A DNA stretch of 64,000 nt from Zhengitettix transpicula (taxonomy: Eukaryota; Arthropoda; Insecta; Orthoptera; Tetrigidae): positions 53,523,895 to 53,587,894 of the forward strand of contig CM073590.1 of the NCBI GenBank assembly GCA_037074705.1. Reading direction: 5' to 3'. Below are positions 11,115 to 22,338 of the stretch, one piece after another; positions within the stretch are counted from its first letter, which is position 1, and each line of letters opens with the position of its first letter. A program made the position numbers and the translations under genes. The notes below the pieces were generated by a model. That model saw only the letters and a program-made list of their open reading frames with translations, was not told where the DNA came from and searched no databases.

Positions 11115-12274
11115 TGTAATGCCTGTTGAGTGAGGCATTGTTTGTGATTGATAGTCTGGATTGTTGGAGGGGTATTATGTAACGCGTTTATTTAGGTCTA
11201 AGTTTTTCTTCGTCTTGGAAGTGCTGGTTGTGTGGTCTTGAGAATTCGAAACCGTGCACGTGCGTGTGGGGGTGGAGAAGACAAATAGTCCCACCCAATT
11301 AATTGCGGGTCCTGTCTCGATTGTTGGCTTTGACATGACAGAGTGGTTAGCCATTTGTTGACTACGGAACTGCAGCTGCGTAATAAAAATCTTGTGATAA
11401 TGGAAGAATCTGTCAACTGGCTTTTGCGACGAAATTTTCTAACAATGGATAAAGTAAAAGACTGGGAGGATATAAGGGAGGAGATAAGCTTTTGAGAGAG
11501 GCAGTTGTTCATCGCTCACCGAAGCTGGTGGATGCGATTAAGAGAGACATTTTTTAAGCAGAGTCGTGGTACGTTGGCTTAGACGACGGTGGCATTAAGG
11601 TCGGCGGTCAGAAAGGACAGAAAGTTGTCGAAAAATTGCTGTGTAAAGTTGTAAGGTAGAGATACAGCAGAATAAATTCATCGAGATACAGAAGAATAAA
11701 TTCATAGAGATACAGCAGAATAAATTCAACGAGATACAGCAGAGTAAAGTCGTCGAGATATAACAAACTTTCTTTTTCAAACCAACTGTACTTAGTAGAA
11801 TCTGTGAATTTAATAGAAGCTGTGAAACCCCCTCCACTGTGTTCGAAAGGTAAAAGTATCCTGGGCAGCCGTAAGTAGCAAGAGAACAGTAAACTTTGGT
11901 AAACCGACTTAAAAGATAATGTCAGATATCGTTCTTTAGTGTTGATAAAGTAAACTGGTTAAAATATCTTGTAGTATAAGTTCATCGATAATTAATTTCG
12001 TCTATGTCTAGACGAATAAATATTTCCTTTTATATTAAATCTAAATTTTGTGTTCTTTGATTAAGTTTAAATGTTCTGCCGTTATCAAACCCATTTAAGA
12101 CCCTGAGAGTTTTTTTTATTAAATTGTATAAATTGTACTAATCTTTTCTTAAATAAAATTGTTTGTTTGTAAAAGTAAAATAATCGTTTTATTTAAACGA
12201 TCACTTTTTTTATTATTACATAAATGGCTACCACAACGTGGGGCAAATTATTAAGTAATTAATTGATCATTACA
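11115..12274 (+). repeat. LTR-like unit, family C
   Basis: It starts TGTAATGCCTGTTGAG after a (TA)n tract and ends GATCATTACA before one. It contains an internal ATTACA (12215-12220), then a 4-bp spacer and the PBS-like TGGCTACCACAACGTGGG at 12225. The conserved CCCATTTAAGACCCTGAG block lies at about 12089. A 28-bp tandem repeat lies at about 11660-11765. Confidence 0.6.
11655..11765 (+). repeat. 28-bp minisatellite in LTR-like unit C
   Basis: The phrase GAGATACAGCAGAATAAATT recurs about four times with a period near 28 bp (GAGATACAG, then AATAAATTCA or AGTAAAGTCG). It also produces the cysteine- and serine-rich - strand reading frame in this area, which is not a gene. Confidence 0.8.
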
Positions 12275-12284
12275 ATATATATAT

Positions 12285-13331
12285 TGTAATAATTAAAAAT
12301 ATATTATGATGGCTGGGCGCTTTTAAATGAACAACTATTAACTTTAAACAACTAACAAAATTTATTATCAACTTTAAAACAAGTATAAAATACACAAAAT
12401 AATTTGGGATCTCAGGGTCTTAATCTGGGTTTGATAAATGGCAGAATTTAAATAATCAAAATTACATTTACCTTTTATGGAAATCAAAGCGTCTGAACAT
12501 AGACGAAATTTGTTGCGGAAGAAATAATACTAAAGATTGAATTTAACAATTTCAATTTTATCAAGAATTAATAATCTCATTCTATCGATAATTAAATAAT
12601 TAAAGAACGATCTGACTTTTATCTTTTAAACACGGTTTACAAAAGATTTTAAAGTTTTTCTCTACTTACGGCTGCCCAGGTCTCTTTTCAGCTTTTCGTG
12701 CACAATTTTGGGGACATCACTGATTCTAAGTTCTCACAGACTCTGAAGGTTCACAGGCTCTAATTGGCGTTGTTTGTTAGTTGGTTTAACACAAATTGGT
12801 TGGTTCTCGATGCTTTACTTCAATCTGGATTTGTAGATCTCGTGACTTTAGTTGAAAATGTACTTCATTGGTTCGTCTATGGCCAGCGAATTCACACTAG
12901 TTGCTCTGTCTCCTTCCCGACTGAATATTGCTTTACTTTTTAATATTTGAAAGCAAGTTTGTGACTGGACCACATTCTTTCGTTCTGACTGCCGACTGTA
13001 AAACTTTTCGTCTGGTCTATTCGCTGTCTGCTGCCCGACTGTCCTGTTCAAATTTTCATGACTTGGAATTTTGGTCTTTTCTCCTTGCTGCTTACTGCCC
13101 GACTGTAAAACTTTCAATGAGTTCTTTTCGTCCGTTCTATTCGCTGTCTGCTGCCCAACTGGATATTTCCTGACTGTTCGTTCGTCTCGTAAATTTTGAG
13201 CGCGTAGAACCTCAACAATGTTTTCTTTGCCTTACCGGTTTGTTGCGGCGTCCGCTCTATATCCACTAATAATGAGTCCTCTACAATTCAACTTTTCAAT
13301 TAGAACAATGTCTTAATTATCAATTACTACA
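12285..13331 (-). repeat. LTR-like unit, family D, inverted
   Basis: On the - strand it begins TGTAGTAATTGATAATT and ends TTTAATTATTACA. AAGCGCCCAGCCATC near the end stands where the other units have the PBS-like motif. The block AAACCCAGATTAAGACC is at about 12430. A repeat around TTCGCTGTCTGCTGCCC (two full and some partial copies) lies at 12960-13165. It faces unit C across about 10 bp of (TA)n. Confidence 0.55.
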
Positions 13332-13479
13332 ATATATACATTTTTGTCAATCTTCATCATTTCTCTATACAAACAAGTTTCAATAAAAATTGTTACATTA
13401 CAATCACATAACACAGAATTAAAATTTTCAATAGTTGTTCTAATTTGTTCCTAAAAATCTAACATTTTGATACTAAAGT

Positions 13480-13650
13480 TTGTAACCAATATTTAGTTTT
13501 CTTAATAAGAAGAAAAATGCCCAAATTCCGACAAATGAAGTAATGATATAAATGCCACACACGTTTTTGGAAACCTTGTTCCTTTCTTCGCGTGCTAAGG
13601 AAACTAAAAACACAAGAGCCTACAGCGACACAAATACCAAACACAGTTTA
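13480..13650 (-). mobile_element. Penelope-type 3'-end repeat copy (family e)
   Basis: Read on the - strand this contains GAAGAAAGGAACAAGG, then TTTCCAAAAACGTGTGTGG and ATTTATATCATTACTTC. The same block, better kept, is at 16675-16868, 38871-38935, 52075-52210 and 63370-63500. The hairpin followed by GAAACG is a form seen at the 3' ends of Penelope-like elements. Confidence 0.5.
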
Positions 13651-13989
13651 AAAACTCAAAAGATTTCTTCCAAAAATATAATCTTCTTGTAAAGAAGTGC
13701 CTATTAAACATTTTTTCACGTATATCTACTATTTTTGGTGTTCCATTTTTAAAATGGAACAATTTACAAAACATTAACGTCTGTTGAAAATAATAATATT
13801 AAAACCACCTTTATAATGGACAAAATTTAAAAAAGGAAACACTTAAAATGAGGAAAATTTAAAGTTTCCGGACGTTTCGACACGGTTTGGCGTATTTTTC
13901 TAGCGGCGAATAATTTAAGACTGTATTTAAAAAACAAAAGTAAGAGCCAAAGAACTTAAAATAAAATATTATATAACTTGTTGAAACTT

Positions 13990-14150
13990 TTTGTGGCATG
14001 TTAATAAATAAAATTGACTATTTATTTGTGTGTATGTATGTTCCGCATACAAATCTACACGCGTGGATCTAATTCGACCAAATGTTTTACACGTGTTCCT
14101 TTCAAATTCGAAACAAACACTGTGGTAGTAAGACGCAACAAGCAGCCTTA
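13990..14150 (+). mobile_element. Helitron-like 5'-end fragment
   Basis: AATAAATAAAATTGACT, a TGTGTATGTATG run, TTCCGCATACAAATCTAC and AACAAACACTGTGG follow in the same order as at the start of the element at 46369. The rest of the element is missing. Confidence 0.5.
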
Positions 14151-15322
14151 ACTTTGTTTATCTAACATTTTCAATCATAAGGCATGTGACTCTTGAGATT
14201 CTTGTTTCTCCGTGAGCATTATTCTCCCTTTCTCTCTCACATCCCCTCCCCTTACTATCATTTCCCAACAATGTCATCTAAACAAGACCCTCATATTCAT
14301 TAGAACTAGGATACATAATATTTTATACGTCGTAGAATGTATTAGTAACAAACACAACAAAACAATTATTTGCAATAACCGTATCCCACGTTGAGACTTT
14401 TATACTTACAACAAATACGACGTTATACATTTTTTAAAAAAAATGAATCTCCATAAGCTTATAGACAACAGTTCTCTGATTTTCGAGTGTAGATCGTCTG
14501 TTTATCCATGAAATGTAAATTACAGCATCCTTGTTTATAACATTTCTAAATTAATTTAATCATTTAAATACAAGTTGGTATAGAAAAACACATTTTTCGG
14601 AATAACCAAATTTAATTGCATTCGAAACAAACTATGTGAAGAATTGAGTGGTTCCTGGACAAAAACAAGTCGCACAGCCTGAACCTAATGTTAATGCCAG
14701 GTTAATAACATAAGTGCTCTGACATATGGCTATTGCTTTTAATACCGAGATTTCTCGAACAAACAAAGAAAAACAGTATGAGTGAAGCTATGTGAAAGAT
14801 GTGTACTGGAATGTCTTCATGAGAGGGCAAGTTGGCGTCTTGAGGTTTAAATTTGAGATAGTGACGAATGGTGGGAGATATAGGGATTGAAAACTTTATA
14901 AAAACTTCAGGACATAATAAAAAGGAAAAATAATTTCAGGAGTGGTGAAATTGATGAGAGGCGGTCGTTGTGGAGTGTTAGTAAATGTTGCTGTCAAACT
15001 TCCAGTTCCAGTCACACATGGACATATGGCCAAATTCTGGGACGAGTAGTTTCGTAATTATAACCTATTTCTTAGTTTATCCAGGAGAACAGCAGCGCGT
15101 GCGAAGATCAACATATGACATTTTATTAGAAATGAGCCGAACTTGTAGCCGACAGCGCACGGACAGAGAAGGGGGACGTTGGAGTGTTCTGAGAAACAGT
15201 TTAGATATGATATATTATTGTAAACGCTCTCTTTTCTTTAGGCTGCCAATTCTAAACAAGTTTAATTCAAAAACAAAAGTTTCAGACTATTATGAGGCCT
15301 ACCAGATGACCCTGAGATTACG
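14151..15322. other. Gap, no gene recognised
   Basis: The 146-codon frame at 14985-15425 runs into the Helitron-like copy at 15323 and has no recognisable domain. I take it as chance. No other structure was recognised. Confidence 0.45.
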
Positions 15323-16567
15323 TCTTCTAATACTGTTTTTTGTGTGTTGGTGTGTATATGTTCCGCATACAAATCTATACCCGTTGGGAAAATTTGACCA
15401 AATTTTGTACAGGTTTCCTTTTTGAACAAAAAACAAACATTGTGGAGGCAAGACACGTCATCCGCCCCTCGTGCGGGGATAGGCGGGGGTTGAAATTTTC
15501 AAAATTGCTACAATGGCCGATATTTTCGTCGAATGAAAGTTACTGGTGGTAACAGAAATTAATTACGTTTCTATCTATGATTTTCGAGTGTAATTTCAAC
15601 CCCTTTCTGCATGGGAGGGGAGTACCTCTAGAGATACACAAAAATAACGCGAAAGCAACCGACATTGGTGTCGAATCCGGGGTTATGGAAATCGATGAGT
15701 TTAATTTTGATATTCTACGTGTCAGTTAAGTTGTACTTCAGCCCCTATGAGTGGGGGTGTAAGGATCAAACAATTATCCGTGTACAATCTTAAACACATG
15801 CAGCGAACTCTATCATATTTTGTACAGATAATACTTACGATACGAAGCAAACACTGGATCGGTAAAACATCCCTATAACCTATAGAGATGGGGATGTAAA
15901 GGGTGGCATTTTAATGGCATTCTAAATTGAAAGTAGTATTTTGACTGTACCAGGATATTTATGACTCTCTTAAGATACAGGAAGTATTTTTGACACGTCT
16001 CTTAAGTTACCGGGATTATTTTTCACTCTCTTAAGACATTTGGAGTATAGCCGACTCCCTTAAGGTGCCGGAAGAATTTTGTACTGTATTAGGGTTCGAA
16101 GACTCTTTTTGACTTTCTGGGTGTAAAGGAACCAGTTTTGTCTTTCTTAAGTGAGTACATTTGATTCATTTAGCATTCTGGTATTGGTTTTAACCCTAAT
16201 AAGGTTCCGAAAGTAATATTGACTCTCATTTTTTACTCTCTTGAGGTATGACAAATGATTTAGATTCTTTTGAGTTACACTCTTATGGTATCGGGAGTAT
16301 TTTTTAACACTCTGATTCACATGCTGAAAATTTGACTAACCGGGTATAAAATTAACTCTATTATGGTATTGCCGATTTGTGACTTCTTTAGGACACCGAA
16401 TTATTTTTTAAGAGTATGTTTGTGAGTACTTAAGTATCTCTAAAGGTACTGATGTGCTATGATTCCCTCTTCATGGGTAGGCTAAATCACTTCTTGACTA
16501 ATAGATTAATGTATAATTAAATATTTTTTCGTTATAAATACCAGGAAAACACCAAGCACACAGCTAT
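15323..16567 (+). mobile_element. Decayed Helitron-like element
   Basis: It opens TCTTCTAATACTG, then has a GT-rich run, TTCCGCATACAAATC and the AACAAACATTGTGG block. It ends with CCAGGAAAACACC and CAGCTAT, a mutated CTAG end. Internal text such as GGATCGGTAAAACA matches the better copy at 46369-48563. A degenerate minisatellite of about 35 bp fills 15940-16480. No Rep/helicase coding is present. Confidence 0.55.
15940..16480 (+). repeat. Degenerate ~35-bp minisatellite
   Basis: Variants of GACTCTCTTAAGGTACCGGG followed by AGTATTTTT repeat irregularly. It is the same motif as the longer array at 46880-48330. Confidence 0.7.
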
Positions 16568-16674
16568 TCTAATAAATATTATTTAAAATTGTATATTTTC
16601 AATATAAATTATTATCAGTAAAAAAAAAATGAAAAACTTTACGTCTAATTCCAGATTAATAATAAGAAAGATAG

Positions 16675-16868
16675 TCAAATTCAGACAAAAGAAGTGATAA
16701 TATAAATACCACACAACGTTTCTGGAAGGTTTTGAGTTTTGTCAACCGACTTGTGCAGTTGTGCCTCTCTATGCTCTTGTGTTTTTCTGCACCTGAAGAA
16801 AGGAACAAGGTTTGCAGAAACGTTGTGTGGTATTTATATTATCACTTCTTTTGTCTGAATTTGGCTAT
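16675..16868. repeat. Inverted repeat of Penelope-type 3' end (family e)
   Basis: The left arm (GACAAAAGAAGTGATAATAT..ACAACGTTTCTGG) and right arm (CAGAAACGTTGTGTGG..TATCACTTCTTTTGTC) are reverse complements of each other, with about 75 bp between. The right arm carries CTGAAGA, a hairpin and GAAACG. Each arm equals a dispersed single copy elsewhere in the window. Confidence 0.7.
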
Positions 16869-17493
16869 CATTCTTCTTCTTCTTACTATTATTATTAATA
16901 TTATTATTATTACTAGCTGGGTGCCCGGCGTTGCCCGAGATGTCATTTATCTATAACCATCCATAAGACTCCAATTTGCGCTATTTTTATGTAAAGCTCC
17001 TCGAACCCTATCCCTAAATGTGCTCACCTCCCATGACGAGGGGGGATGAAGTCATTGACTAAATATATCGGCCGTTTTTACATGTTAGAAGATGACCACC
17101 CCCACAAATATGCGATAATGAAAAAGAATGTATTCCACGTAAAAATCGGCCGATTACATTGTCTGACAATTTATTCCCTCGCCCAACAACTCCCAAACCC
17201 GTCGCGTTACCCAGGTTGTCACAATTAGATTCAGCGACATTCATAGTCTCGGAATTGATTCGATTCTCGGTTGTTTTTGCGGGATTTTATTTAACGTACC
17301 TCCACCCCACCCCTAAGCTTACTCCCCTCACAGGGGTTAAATTATACACAAACAACATCGGTATAAATACTATCAAAGTAATTAACCCCAGGAAATAATT
17401 ATCGCAAATATCGACCGTTTAACATGTTTGAAATTTTTCACCCCCGACCACTCCCGCTTCGGGGACATAAACGGTCAAGTTTAATGTCATAAT

Positions 17494-18650
17494 TAAACTC
17501 AGTGAAAATCCTGATAGTTTCTGGTTTATTTTTATCTAATGCTACTTCCACGCAAACCCTTAAGGGTGCACCCTTCCTAGTCCGAAAGGGGTTGAAATTA
17601 CACACAGAGAACATGTAGGGAAATTTTATTAATCTAATTCATCCCGAAATATATTTAATTGACGAAAAAAAAGCCGGTCAACTCATCCCAACCCAGCCGA
17701 TACCCGCGCGTTGTCCAGATTGTCATAAATAAATTCAGCAACATCCATTACCTTCGACTTGACTCGAATCTCGGTTGTTTTCCCGTTATTTTCAAGGAAA
17801 TTAATTAAACTCAGTGACAATCCCTATAGTTTCTGGTTTCTTTTTATGTAATGCTACTTCACGCCCACCCTTATGAGTCCGAAAGGGGTTGAAATTATTC
17901 ATAGAGAACATGTAGGGAAATTTTATTAATCTAATTCATCCCGAAATATATTTAATTGACGCAAAAAACAGCCAGTCAACTCATCCCAACCCAGCCGATA
18001 ACCGCGCGTTGTCCAGATTGTCATAAATAAATTCAGGGACATCCATTACCTTCGATTTGACTCGAATCTCGGTTGTTTTCCCGTTATTTTCAAGGAAATT
18101 AATTAAACTCAGTGACAATCCCGATAGTTTCTGGTTTCTTTTTATGTAATGCTACTTCACGCCCACCCTTAAATGTGCACCCTTATGAGTCCGAAAGGGG
18201 TTGAAATTATACACAGAGAACATGTAGGGAAATTGTATTAATATAATTCATCCCGAAATATATTTAATCGACGCAAAAAACAGCTGGTCAACTCATCCCA
18301 ACCCAGCCGATACCCGCGCGTTGTCCAGATTGTCATAAATAAATTCAGGGACATCCATTACCTTCGATTTGACTCGAATCTCGGTTGTTTTCCCGTTATT
18401 TTCAAGGAAATTAATTAAACTCAGTGACAATCCCGATAGTTTCTGGTTTATTTTTATGTAATGCTACTTCACGCCCACCCTTAAATGTGCACCCTTATGA
18501 GTCCGAAAGGGGTTGAAATTATTCACAGAGAACATGTAGGGAAATTTTATTAATGTAATTCCTCCCGAAATATATTTAATCGACGCAAAAACAGCCGGTC
18601 AACTCATCCCAACCCAGCCGATACCCGCGCGTTGTCCAGATTGTCATAAA
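17494..18650 (-). repeat. Tandem ~300-312-bp monomers (block B) in E1
   Basis: Starts of TTAATTAAACTCAGTGAC fall at 17801, 18099 and 18411, with a diverged first copy near 17494, giving periods of about 298-312 bp. Each has a CACCCTTAA-type palindrome, GTCCGAAAGGGGTTG and CCAGCCGATACCCGCGCG. The same monomer is in E3 (22914-23470) and E5 (27160-29220). Confidence 0.8.
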
Positions 18651-18859
18651 TAAATTGTTGTTTTCCGGGTCGCAAAGAACACGTGTACGAAATTTGGTGA
18701 AATTTGCTCCAGCGGTGTAGATTTGTATTCTCCACCCCAAACGCTAGGGGTGCTCTTTCCCCAGGGTGTAGCGGTTGAAAATTATATTCAGATATCATCA
18801 GTAGAAAGACTATAAATATCTTTGACCCCTAAAAATATTTATCCGACTGAAATATCGAC

Positions 18860-20690
18860 TGTTTTAGCATGTTCAAATATTTCCACCCCGTCCACCCCCG
18901 CTTCTGGGGGTGGTAGGCGCGTCTCACCCCGACAGTGTTGTTTTCCTGGTCGCAAAGAACCCGTGTACGAAATTTAATGAAATTTTCTCCAGCGGTGTAG
19001 ATTTGTACTCTCCACCCCAAACGCTAGGGGTGCTCTTTCCCCAGGGTGTAGAGGTTGAAAATTATATTCAGATATCATAAGTGGAAAGACTATAATAAAT
19101 ATCTTTGACCCCTAAAAATATTTAGCCGACTGAAATATCGACTGTTTTAGCATGTTCAAATATTTCCACCCCCGTCCACCCCCGCTTCTGGGTGTGGTAG
19201 GCGCGTCACACCCCGACAGTGTTGTTTTCCTGGTCGCAAAGAACCCGTGTACGAAATTTGTAGAAATTTGCTCCAGCGGTAAAGATTTGTATTCTCCACC
19301 CCAAACGCTAGGGGTGCTCTTTCCCCAGGCTGTAGAGGTTAAAAATTATATTCAGATATCATCAGTGGAAAGACTATAAATATCTCTGACCCCGAAAATA
19401 TTTATCCAAATGTAATACCTGCTGTTTTAGCATGTTTAAGTATTTCAACCCCCGTCCACCCCCGCTTCTGGGGTTGGTAGACGCGTCTCACCCCGACAGT
19501 GTTGTTTTCCTGGTAGCAATGAACCCGTGTACGAAATTTGGTGAAATTTGCTCCAGCGGTGTAGATTTGTATTCTCCACCCCAAACGCTAGGGGTGCTCT
19601 TTCCCAGGGTGTAGCGGTTGAAAATTATATTCAGATATCATCAGTGGAAAGACTATAAATATCTTTGACCCCTAAAAATATTTATCCGACTGAAATATCG
19701 ACTGGTTTAGCATGTTCAAATATTTCCACCCCCGTCCACCCCCGCTTCTGGGGGTGGTAGGCGCGTCTCACACCAACAGTGTTTGTTTCCTGGTCGTAAA
19801 GAACACGTGTACGAAATTTGGTGATATTTGCTCCAGCGGCGTAGATTTGTATTCTCCACCCCAAACGCTAGGGGTGCTCTTTCCCCAGGGTGTAGCGGTT
19901 GAAAATTATATTCAGATATCATCAGTGGAAAGACTATAAATATCTTTGACCCCTAAAAATATTTATCCGACTGAAATATCGACTGGTTTAGCATGTTCAA
20001 ATATTTCCACCCCCGTCCACCCCCGCTTCTGAGGGTGGTAGGCGCGTCTCACCCCGACAGTGTTTGTTTCCTGGTCGTAAAGAACACGTGTACGAAATTT
20101 GGTGAAATTTGCTCCAGCGGTGTAGATTTGTATTCTCCACCCCAAACGCTAGGGCTGCTCTTTCCCCAGGGTGTAGCGGTTGAAAATTATATTCAGATAT
20201 CATCAGTGGAAAGACTATAAATATCTTTGACCCCTAAAAATATTTATCCGACTGAAATATCGACTGTTTTAGCATGTTCAAATATTTCCACCCCCGTCCA
20301 CCCCCGCTTCTGGGGGTGGTAGGCGCGTCTCACCCCGACAGTGTTGTTTTCCTGGTCGCAAAAAACCCGTGTACGAAATTTGGTGAAATTTGCTCCACCA
20401 GTATAGATTTGTATTCTCCACCCCAAACGCTAGGAGTGCTCTTTTCCCAGGGTGTAGGGGATGAAAATTATATTCAGAAAACATCAGTAGAAACACCATC
20501 AATATCTTGGACCCCTAAAAATGATTATCCGACTTAAAAATCGGCTTTTTTAGCATGTTTAAATATTTCAACCCCCGTGCCACCCGCTTCTGGGGGTGGT
20601 AGACATGTCTCACCCCGACAGTGTTTGTTTCCTGATCGTAAAGAACACGTGTACGAAATTTGGTGAAATTTGCTCTACCGGTGTAGATTT
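18860..20690 (-). repeat. Tandem 281-bp monomers (block C) in E1
   Basis: Seven copies can be indexed by the same ATG triplet at 18869, 19152, 19432, 19712, 19993, 20274 and 20555, so the period is 280-283 bp. Each carries two GC hairpins, CCACCCCC-gcttct-GGGGGTGG and CACCCC-aaacgcta-GGGGTG, in an AT-rich setting. 281 is not a multiple of 3, so the frames on both strands break at each monomer and no long protein is encoded. Confidence 0.9.
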
Positions 20691-20773
20691 GTATAACGAA
20701 CATACAAATATACAAACATACAAACATACAAACATACAAACAAACATACATACACTCTTTTTTATTTATAAGA

Positions 20774-22278
20774 TTAAACGTAGTTATTAATGGAAACAAC
20801 ATCGGTTAAAATAGTATGAACAACACCACCCCTAAATCTGCTACTTTCCCGTGGTGGAAAGGGTTGAATTTTTACTCATATCACATCGGTAGAAACACTA
20901 TCAATCTAGTCTTCCCTTCCAACCCCCACCCTTTCGGGTTAAATGGGCAATTAAAAAAATTTATCCGAAGTAAACTCACTGACATCCATAACCTTTCGAT
21001 TTGACTCCAAACTCGGTTGTATTCGCTTTATTTTTCTGTAAAGCAACTCCACCCCAAACCCTAAGGGTGCCCTTTTCCCAGGGCGTAGGAGATGAATATT
21101 ATATTCAGATAACATCGGTAGAAACACAATCAATATCTCTGACCCCGAAAATATTTATCCAAATGTAATACCTGCTGTTTTAGCATGTTTAAGTATTTCA
21201 ACCCCCGTCCACCCCCGCTTCTGTGGTTGGTAGACGCGTCTCACCCCGACAGTGTTGTTTTCCTGGTAGCAATGAACCCGTGTACGAAATTTGGTGAAAT
21301 TTGCTCCAGCGGTGTAGATTTGTATTCTCCACCCCAAACGCTAGGGGTGCTCTTTCCCAGGGTGTAGCGGTTGAAAATTATATTCAGATATCATCAGTTG
21401 AAAGACTATAAATATCTTTGACCCCTAAAAATATTTATCCGACTGAAATATCGACTGGTTTAGCATGTTCAAATATTTCCACCCCCGTCCACCCCCGCTT
21501 CTGGGGGTGGTAGGCGCGTCTCACCCCGACAGTGTTTGTTTCCTGGTCGTAAAGAACACGTGTACGAAATTTGGTGAAATTTGCTCCAGCGGTGTAGATT
21601 TGTATTCTCCACCCCAAACGCTAGGGGTGCTCTTTCCCCAGGGTGTAGCGGTTGAAAATTATATTCAGATATCATAAGTGGAAAGACTATAAATATCTTT
21701 GACCCCTAGAAATATTTATCCGACTGAAATATCGACTGGTTTAGCATGTTAAAATATTTCCACCCTCGTCCACCCCCGCTTCTGGGGGTGGTAGGCGCGT
21801 CTCACCCCGACAGTGTTTGTTTCCTGGTCGTAAAGAACACGTGTACGAAATTTGGTGAAATTTGCTCCAGCGGTGTAGATTTGTATTCTCCACCCCAAAC
21901 GCTAGGGGTGCTCTTTCCCCAGGGTGTAGCGGTTGAAAATTATATTCAGATATAATCAGTGGAAAGACTATAAATATCTTTGACCCCTAAAAATATTTAT
22001 CCGACTGAAATATCGACTGGTTTAGCATGTTCAAATATTTCCACCCCCGTCCACCCCCGCTTCTGGGGGTGGTAGGCGCGTCTCACCCCGACAGTGTTTG
22101 TTTCCTGGTTGTAAAGAACACGTGTACGAAATTTGGTGAAATTTGCTCTACCGGTGTAAATTTGTATAACGAACATACAAATATACAAACATACAAACAT
22201 ACAAACATACAAACAAACAAACAAACATACAAACAAACATACAAACAAACATACATACACTCTTTTTTATTTATAAGA
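20774..22278 (-). mobile_element. Helitron-like element E2, lacking the CTAG end
   Basis: It directly follows E1 and ends (on + strand) TTTATAAGA|T like the others. It lacks the 3' CTAG block. Its inner edge, TTAAACGTAGTTATTAATGG, is shared with E4 (24757). It has four 281-bp monomers (ATG marks 21185, 21465, 21746, 22027) and a tail of ACAAACAT units at 22170-22258. Relative to E4 it lacks about 180 bp near 20915. Confidence 0.65.
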
Positions 22279-22338
22279 TTAGCGAATTTGTAAAACATTT
22301 TAAAATATAAGTACGTATTATTTCATTATTTTTTGGTA

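Larger units (their letters stand above)
16913..20773 (-). mobile_element. Helitron-like element E1 (non-autonomous)
   Basis: On the - strand it starts TCTTATAAATAAA after an A and ends GGGCACCCAGCTAG before a T. This matches the Helitron hallmarks: TC start, CTRR end, A/T target. A GGC-aac-GCC hairpin lies about 10 nt before CTAG. From its 3' end inward there is a unique block (16913-17490), a tandem of ~300-312-bp monomers (17494-18650), seven ~281-bp monomers (18860-20690), then an (ACAAACAT)n tail. No Rep/helicase ORF is present, so mobilisation would need an autonomous relative. The 60-90 codon frames on both strands are repeat translations. Confidence 0.7.

Noticed and set aside
14985..15425. 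146-codon ORF
   Set aside because: It has no domain and its end runs into the head of a Helitron-like copy.
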